11,015 bases of DNA, taken from NCBI GenBank assembly GCA_947442095.1, contig CANEVG010000084.1:1-11015 (forward strand), in the 5' to 3' direction. Positions 6,743 to 11,015 of this stretch are shown here, in pieces. How positions within the stretch are numbered: position 1 is the stretch's first letter; each line of letters opens with the position of its first letter. Below the pieces are notes generated by a model. The model was not told the DNA's origin. It made no database searches and saw nothing but the letters and a program-made list of their open reading frames with translations. The translations under genes and the position numbers were made by a program. This DNA is from Sphingomonadaceae bacterium. Its GTDB lineage: Bacteria; Pseudomonadota; Alphaproteobacteria; Sphingomonadales; Sphingomonadaceae.

Positions 6743-7366
6743 ATGGAACATCACGGCGAATCGGGTGAAAAGGCCCAGTTCCGGTCCATGACCGAGGGCA
6801 CACAGGAAGACTGGTCGCTAATTGCGCACGACTATGTCGGCTTCGCGAGCGGCCTGCCCGACCGGGTCATGGCGCACCTCAATCTGCTCAACGGCGATTT
6901 TGGCGGCTTTCCCATCGACCGGCTGACGCACAGCCTGCAGACCGCAACCCGCGCGCACCGTGACGGGCGGGGCGAAAGCTATGTCGTCATGGCGCTGCTG
7001 CACGATATTGGCGATACGCTGGGCACGTTCAACCACCCGGACATCGCCGCCGCGATCCTCCACCCCTTCGTGAGCGAGGAAGAGCACTGGATTTGCAAAA
7101 ACCACGGCGCGTTCCAAGGCTATTACTATTTCCACTACCTCGGCATTGACCGCAATGTGCGCGAAAAGCACCGCGACAATCCTTACTTCGAGGCCTGCGC
7201 CGAGTTTTGCGAGAAGTATGATCAGGCCGCCTTCGACCCAGATTACGACACGCTGCCGCTCTCGTTCTTCGAGCCGATGCTGCGCCGCGTGATGGCGCGG
7301 CCGCGCAACGACATGGCGCTGAAAGCCATGGAAGCCACCGGAGCCAAGTACTCGGTTCCGGCTTAA
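6743..7366 (+). CDS. HD-domain protein, PhnZ/MIOX-like putative diiron oxygenase
   Basis: This is a soluble 207-residue HD-domain protein of unknown substrate. Six candidate metal ligands appear in order: His63 (LTHSLQTA), His87-Asp88 (LLHDIG), His98 (FNHPDIAA), His121 (KNHGAFQGYY) and Asp160 (KYDQAAFDPDY). This H...HD...H...H...D set is the dinuclear pattern of the HD oxygenases PhnZ (2-amino-1-hydroxyethylphosphonate cleavage) and myo-inositol oxygenase. The 24-residue His63-to-His87 spacing also fits. Ordinary HD phosphohydrolases can carry similar sets, so hydrolase activity is not excluded. There is no phosphonate or inositol gene nearby. The start is supported by GGGAG seven bases upstream. 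The gene diverges from the LytS/LytTR operon. Its stop overlaps, tail to tail, the ancestral stop of the decayed M48 gene. HD fold: high confidence; oxygenase: moderate. Confidence 0.8.
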   Translation: MEHHGESGEKAQFRSMTEGTQEDWSLIAHDYVGFASGLPDRVMAHLNLLNGDFGGFPIDRLTHSLQTATRAHRDGRGESYVVMALLHDIGDTLGTFNHPDIAAAILHPFVSEEEHWICKNHGAFQGYYYFHYLGIDRNVREKHRDNPYFEACAEFCEKYDQAAFDPDYDTLPLSFFEPMLRRVMARPRNDMALKAMEATGAKYSVPA

Positions 7367-8264
7367 GGCACTCTGCGGAAGCGCTCCGCCCAATCTGGAG
7401 CGGGCGCAGCGCGGAGTATGGTGATCTCGGCGGTCATTTCTCGCGCGGGGGTGCGGCTCGAGCGGTGGCCGGGGAAGCGACAACCAGCAGCCCGCCCGGG
7501 CGGACTCGCCTGATCATGGGAAGCGCGGCTTCAGGGTCATAGCCCAGATTGGCGAGCAGCCATTCCGAAAGCCGGTCCGCCTCTCGTTCGGTTCGGCGCA
7601 CGCTGGCCGTGGCGGGGCGGCCCGGCCCGAGCCCGGTTTCGTGGTCGAGCGCTGCATGGGCCAATGCGTGCGCCAAGAGCGCCGCGATCATGGCCTCGTC
7701 GCCGCCGACCAGCGCCAGCGCCTTTCACCCAATACGCACTTGCACCCAGTGGCCCCGGCATTGCCATTTCCGTCATCAAGAATGAACTGAACGGCGCAGG
7801 AGGGGACGCCCGTGATGGTCATGGTACGCCCCGTCTGCCAGCACAAGCTTGAACGCGCCGGTGACGGCCACGGCCTCCTCGGGCCCCGTTTGCAGCGCTT
7901 AGCTCCGGTCCCAGTTGCCCTGGCGAGGGGGCGGGCCGATCGGTTTGCCCGCGACAGCCATCACCACCATCTTGGCATCGAGCCCCGCACATGCGGAGGT
8001 CCCTTGGCGGCCCATACCGGCCATGGCAATATCGCCGGAAAGGCTAGAGGCGACACGCGCGGCGGCGGGGTCCTGATAGGTCTGCACATCGCCCAGCAGC
8101 AGGCCGATGCCCGCCGCGGCGCGCGGGCAGAAGCGCGAATTGGCGTGGCTCAGCCGCCAGCCGATCGCTTGCACGAGCGCATCCCCGCGCTGCAGATTAT
8201 CGACCGGCTGTGCCGCAGCCGGGACGGCGAGGACCAGGGCCAGACCGGCCGCTGCGTGCGTCAA
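7363..8264 (-). pseudogene. Decayed M48-family metalloprotease with PDZ-like N-terminal half
   Basis: Three frames must be joined to read this gene. It opens with TTG at 8264, overlapping the DsbA-like stop as TTGA, and encodes a signal peptide (THAAAGLALVLAVPAAAQ). A section with RFCP and a PDZ-like stretch around LSGDIAMAGMG and MAVAGKP follows. Lesions: an in-frame TAA at 7901-7899; a shift near 7820-7828, after which TITGVPSCAVQF continues in another frame; a shift back near 7718-7727, giving ALALVGGDEAMIAALLAHALAH; and a shift near 7475-7485, leading to EMTAEITILRAA and a TAA at 7365-7363. The span of 902 bases is one short of a whole number of codons, consistent with these shifts. The protease motif is HALAH instead of HExxH (7670-7656), so the catalytic Glu is gone, while the downstream EREADRLSEWLL keeps the third-ligand region. 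Sequencing error could explain the shifts but not readily the substitution plus the stop. Confidence 0.75.
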
Positions 8265-9064
8265 CCCTTCCGGGCGTCGTTGATCGCCTGCTGGAGTGTC
8301 TCGCGCCCGACCGCGCCGGATATCAGCTGCCCGCCCACGCTCCATGCCGGGGTGCCGGAAATGCCAAGCTGCCGGGCGAGGCCAAGGTTGCGCTCTAGTT
8401 CCTTGGCCACGCCGGGCGCTCGCGTGAAGGCATTGGCGGCTGCGCTGTCTATCCCGGCGGCGCTGGCGGCGGCGGCGATGCTGGCGGCGCTGGGCCGTTC
8501 GCCGCTGAACATCGCCTTGTGGAATGCGGCATACCTGCCCTGCGCCGCAGCAGCGAGGCCCATGCGCGCGGCGGGCTCGCTTTCTGGCGATATGATCGGC
8601 AGTTCGCGCACCACCACGCGCAGATCGGGATTGGCGGCGATAAGAGATTCGACGTCGGCCACACTGCTACGGCAATAGGTGCAGGCAAAATCGGTGAATT
8701 CCACCAGCGTGATCTTGCCGGCCGGATTGCCCAGCACCGCGCCGGGGAACGGCGTTTCGACCGCGCCGCGCAGCGGGGTCAGCCGGGCCGATGCTTCACG
8801 CGCCTGCAGCTTTTCCATCGCTTCGGGCAGCACTTCGGGGTGCTCGAGAATGTAGGTGCGCACGAGCGCCTCGAACGCGGTGCGCTGGCGCTCATCGATG
8901 CCCGCCTCGGCGAGCTGCCTTGCAAGACGGCCGGCATCCTTTGCGCTGGCGGCCTCGGCCTCGCTTGTGCCTTCGCGGCTGCGCGATTGCATGGCCCACC
9001 AGCCGCCAGCAGCGCCGAACCCGGCGATGACCAACGCGAGCAGCAGAAAGGGACGAAAGCGCAT
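8261..9064 (-). CDS. DsbA-family thiol:disulfide oxidoreductase, membrane-anchored
   Basis: This is a periplasmic thioredoxin-fold protein of the DsbA/Com1/ScsC kind, 267 residues. A hydrophobic N-terminus (5-22) followed by charged residues looks like an uncleaved anchor or signal. A helical N-terminal region with FEALVRTYILEHPEVL (64-79) is like the ScsC/Com1 N-terminal extension, which can mediate oligomerisation. The catalytic domain starts near 117 with TLVEFTDFACTYC; the redox motif is C128-T-Y-C131. The cis-proline loop is SGTPA (236-240, Pro239). It could form, shuffle or reduce disulfides; the CTYC dipeptide alone does not settle which. The ATG at 9064 gives a good signal. It sits between two M48 proteases, intact upstream and decayed downstream, and its stop overlaps the start of the decayed one. 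Confidence 0.92.
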   Translation of the reverse strand: MRFRPFLLLALVIAGFGAAGGWWAMQSRSREGTSEAEAASAKDAGRLARQLAEAGIDERQRTAFEALVRTYILEHPEVLPEAMEKLQAREASARLTPLRGAVETPFPGAVLGNPAGKITLVEFTDFACTYCRSSVADVESLIAANPDLRVVVRELPIISPESEPAARMGLAAAAQGRYAAFHKAMFSGERPSAASIAAAASAAGIDSAAANAFTRAPGVAKELERNLGLARQLGISGTPAWSVGGQLISGAVGRETLQQAINDARKG

Positions 9065-9086
9065 CGAGAAATCCTTTAGGCTGAGG

Positions 9087-9198
9087 CGGTACCAGCCCTC
9101 TCCCCAGCCCCCTTGGTCAAACTTGGGCCACCCATTCGTGGTACTCTCGTGGGTGGACCACTCTCAAATAGGGGGGCGGGGGAGAGGGCTGGTGCCGT
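9087..9198. repeat. Intergenic element with 15-bp perfect inverted repeats
   Basis: The 145-base gap between the M48 protease and the DsbA-like gene is almost filled by one dyad. The arms ACCAGCCCTCTCCCC (9091-9105) and its exact complement (9179-9193) match perfectly. Pairing extends outwards for about five more bases with two G-T pairs. It extends inwards, after one A/G mismatch, through GCCCCC/GGGGGC. Inside is another possible hairpin, CCACCCA (9128-9134) with TGGGTGG (9150-9156). No ORF supports it. It may end transcription of the upstream gene or stabilise the mRNA, but has no T-tract. The build resembles a small dispersed palindromic element. Confidence 0.7.
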
Positions 9199-9209
9199 AG
9201 ACCCAAACG

Positions 9210-10595
9210 CTAGCGCGACTTGCGCGCGCGCTCAATCATCGCGCGGGCCGACATCGCGACATCTTGCGCGCGCAGCCAATCGGGCGAGCCTTTGGGCAGC
9301 GCGGTTTCAGCCGCTTCGGCGTTGCGCAAGGCTTCCGGCAGCTGCAGCTGGCCCAATTGCTGTTCGGCGCTGGCGAGGCGCGCGCGGGGCGTGTCGCCCT
9401 GCGCTTCATAGACCACGCCGAGTTGATACCACGCGAAAGGATTGTCCCTATCCCGCGCAACGGCGGTTTTCAGAACGCGCGCGGCTTCGGCAAAGTTGGC
9501 CTTGTCTTCCGTGGCCAGCAGCGCGTGGCCCAGCGTGGTGGCAATCAGCGGCGCGTTCTGGGTGAGTTCGACTGCACGGCGCAGCGGCGCCAATGCTTCG
9601 TTCGGTTTGCCGGATTCGAGCAGCACTTGTCCTCGGATTTCGAGCGCATAGGGATCGTTCGGGTCCATCTTGAGCAGCGCGTCGGTTTCGGCCAGGGCTT
9701 TGTCCATCAGCGCCTCCTTGTGGAAGGCATAGGCCCTAGCATAGCGCGCCGGCGCATCGGTCATCCAATCGGGATAAGCGGCGAGCGTGGCGGCCGGTTC
9801 GGCCAGATAGCCGAGTAGCTTGGCTTTCACCCGAAGGAACCGGGCCTGCAGGTCTGGATCGACCGGCTTGTTCCACGCCGGGTCCTGCTCAAAGGAATCC
9901 TGCAGCGTGGTCAGGCGGTCGCTGGTCATCGGGTGGGTGCTGTAGAATTCCGCATCGGCATTGCGTTTGTAGCCATAGCGGAATTCCTGCGATTGCAGCT
10001 TCTTGAAGAAATTGATCGAGCCCCTGCCCGAAATTCCGGCCTTTGTGAGAAACTCCACGCTTGCCGCATCGGCAGAGGATTCCTGCGCGCGGCTGAAGGC
10101 GAGATACTTGCCAAGCGCAGCCTGCTGGCCGGCCATGAAGATCCCCATGCCCGCCTCGGCAGAGCCGGCTGCTGCGGCGGCCGCGCCCAGCAGCAGGCTG
10201 AGCAGCGTGATGCCGGTGGCGGGCTTGCCGCCCTCATCGCCCCGGATCACATGGCCGCCGGTGATGTGTCCAAGTTCGTGTGCAAACACGCCTTGCACTT
10301 CCTGCACGCTGTCTGCCGCATTGATCAGGCCGGAGTGGAAATAGACCGCCTGGCCGCCCGCCACGAACGCGTTGATCGACCCATCGTTGAGGAGCACGAG
10401 ATCGATCGCTTTGGGATCGAATCCGGCGGCCGCGACAATCGGTGCGGCCATATCACGCAGCAGCGCCTCGGTTTCGGCGTCGCGCAGCACCGATTGGGCG
10501 GCAGCGGGGGTTGTTGAAAGCGCCAGCGCCAGCACCGCCGCGATGGTGCAGCGCAGGTTTCGGCCAAGCTGGCGCAAGGGAAGTTTCAGTGTCAC
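9210..10595 (-). CDS. M48-family metalloprotease with TPR region (BepA-like)
   Basis: This is a periplasmic zinc metallopeptidase, 461 residues, organised like BepA/YfgC, which degrades misassembled outer-membrane proteins. The N-terminus has a signal peptide (about 16-34, ending PAAAQ). The peptidase domain contains the zinc motif HELGH (106-110, catalytic Glu107) and the third ligand Glu172 in RAQESSADAAS (169-179). The helper sequence STHPMTSDR (219-227) is also conserved in this group. A small Ala/Leu-rich segment lies at 127-143. From about 260 to the end is helical, repeat-like sequence with TPR signatures such as DPNDPYALEIRGQVLLESG and NPFAWYQLGVVYEAQGD. The start is a GTG at 10595, twelve bases after the upstream hydrolase stop, so the two are probably one operon. 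All catalytic residues are present. Confidence 0.94.
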   Translation of the reverse strand: MTLKLPLRQLGRNLRCTIAAVLALALSTTPAAAQSVLRDAETEALLRDMAAPIVAAAGFDPKAIDLVLLNDGSINAFVAGGQAVYFHSGLINAADSVQEVQGVFAHELGHITGGHVIRGDEGGKPATGITLLSLLLGAAAAAAGSAEAGMGIFMAGQQAALGKYLAFSRAQESSADAASVEFLTKAGISGRGSINFFKKLQSQEFRYGYKRNADAEFYSTHPMTSDRLTTLQDSFEQDPAWNKPVDPDLQARFLRVKAKLLGYLAEPAATLAAYPDWMTDAPARYARAYAFHKEALMDKALAETDALLKMDPNDPYALEIRGQVLLESGKPNEALAPLRRAVELTQNAPLIATTLGHALLATEDKANFAEAARVLKTAVARDRDNPFAWYQLGVVYEAQGDTPRARLASAEQQLGQLQLPEALRNAEAAETALPKGSPDWLRAQDVAMSARAMIERARKSR

Positions 10596-10607
10596 GGTGA
10601 CGCCAGC

Positions 10608-11015
10608 TTATCCGCCCGGCGCCTGAACTGGCGGTGAAGCGGTGACTTTGGCGAGGAATGGCCGAACCGCATCAAGCACGCGCGAATCGCGGTTGAAGGG
10701 CCTGGCAATCATCATGATGATGCCCTCGTGCGTAACCTCCTGCAGCAGTACGGCCTGGGTTGGCGCGCCAGCACGGGTCATCGTGCGCGCCAATGCGACC
10801 GCGTTGCGAGGGCGTACCCGGGTGTCGGCCGTGCCATGGACCAGCAGCAGCGGCGGCCCATCGCCGCGGGCATGGACGACAGGCTGGGTCTCTTCCGGAT
10901 CGGCTGCCTTGCCGAAAGTGCGGATCGTGCTTGCGGTGTCGAAGGGATAGAAATCATAAGGTCCGGCGAGGCCGATCACCCCGCGCAGCCCGTCCGCCGC
11001 AAGGCCCTTGTCCGC
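10608..11015 (-). CDS. Alpha/beta hydrolase (esterase/lipase type), C-terminal part
   Basis: This is the C-terminal 135 residues of an alpha/beta hydrolase whose N-terminal part, with the nucleophile serine, lies beyond the window. The frame is open to the last base. VIGLAGPYDFYPF near its beginning is typical of the strand after the nucleophile elbow in BD-FAE/carboxylesterase-like proteins. LLLVHGTADTRVRP carries the usual catalytic Asp (ADTRV), and EVTHEGIIM the catalytic His. The substrate cannot be told from this part; carboxylesterase is the default guess. Its stop is twelve bases ahead of the M48 protease start on the same strand, so it heads, or is upstream in, the envelope gene cluster. 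Confidence 0.88.
   Translation of the reverse strand, partial: ADKGLAADGLRGVIGLAGPYDFYPFDTASTIRTFGKAADPEETQPVVHARGDGPPLLLVHGTADTRVRPRNAVALARTMTRAGAPTQAVLLQEVTHEGIIMMIARPFNRDSRVLDAVRPFLAKVTASPPVQAPGG

Noticed and set aside
7434..7691. 85-residue minus-strand ORF as an independent small protein
   Set aside because: It begins inside the M48 domain just after a frame break, without a ribosome-binding site; it is better read as a piece of the remnant.
7812..8678. 288-codon plus-strand ORF
   Set aside because: It is antisense to the M48 remnant and the DsbA-like gene, its translation matches no family I know, and its composition is what GC-rich antisense frames give.
9264..9818. 184-codon plus-strand ORF
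   Set aside because: It lies opposite the TPR part of the M48 protease, where the minus-strand protein is clearly real.
1..11015. tRNA or rRNA genes, CRISPR arrays, integrase or transposase genes
   Set aside because: None was seen on reading both strands; the only repeats are the two palindromic elements listed.

Overview
The window is GC-rich, densely coding bacterial DNA. Codon use, the gene set and several family resemblances (a CYP153-like P450, a sensor kinase/LytTR pair, a Tat-type MsrB, short divergent intergenic gaps) point to an alphaproteobacterium, most likely Sphingomonadales (Erythrobacter/Novosphingobium-like). That placement is inference; there is no rRNA here to anchor it. 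No phage, plasmid, CRISPR or transposase gene is visible, so this reads as ordinary chromosome with some decay and two intergenic inverted-repeat elements.

Layout. Left end, plus strand: the C-terminus of a cytochrome P450, a Tat-exported MsrB that lacks one usual zinc cysteine and the usual resolving cysteine, and a secreted phytase-like esterase-family protein. A hairpin at about 1987-2010 separates the last of these from convergent rpmB (ribosomal protein L28, minus). tadA (tRNA adenosine deaminase) diverges from rpmB and meets, tail to tail with a 4-nt overlap, a minus-strand pair: nadC followed by a secreted RNase T2 whose GTG start overlaps the nadC stop. Next, also on minus, is a two-gene signalling operon: a LytS-type membrane histidine kinase and a LytTR response regulator. 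A HD-domain protein with the full six-residue metal set of PhnZ/MIOX-type diiron oxygenases diverges from the kinase.

The right third is a minus-strand envelope and proteolysis cluster, in transcription order: the end of an alpha/beta hydrolase, a BepA-like M48 metalloprotease with TPRs, a 15-bp-armed inverted repeat, a membrane-anchored DsbA-like thiol oxidoreductase, and the remains of a second M48 protease with a PDZ-like N-terminal half. The last gene is broken by one stop and three frameshifts, and its HExxH reads HALAH. The cluster suggests periplasmic protein quality control in which one of two proteases has been lost.

The observations most worth a second look are the decayed M48 gene, the uncharacterised HD oxygenase-like protein, the atypical MsrB and the two palindromic intergenic elements. 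I see no clear evidence for an entirely new multi-gene system.
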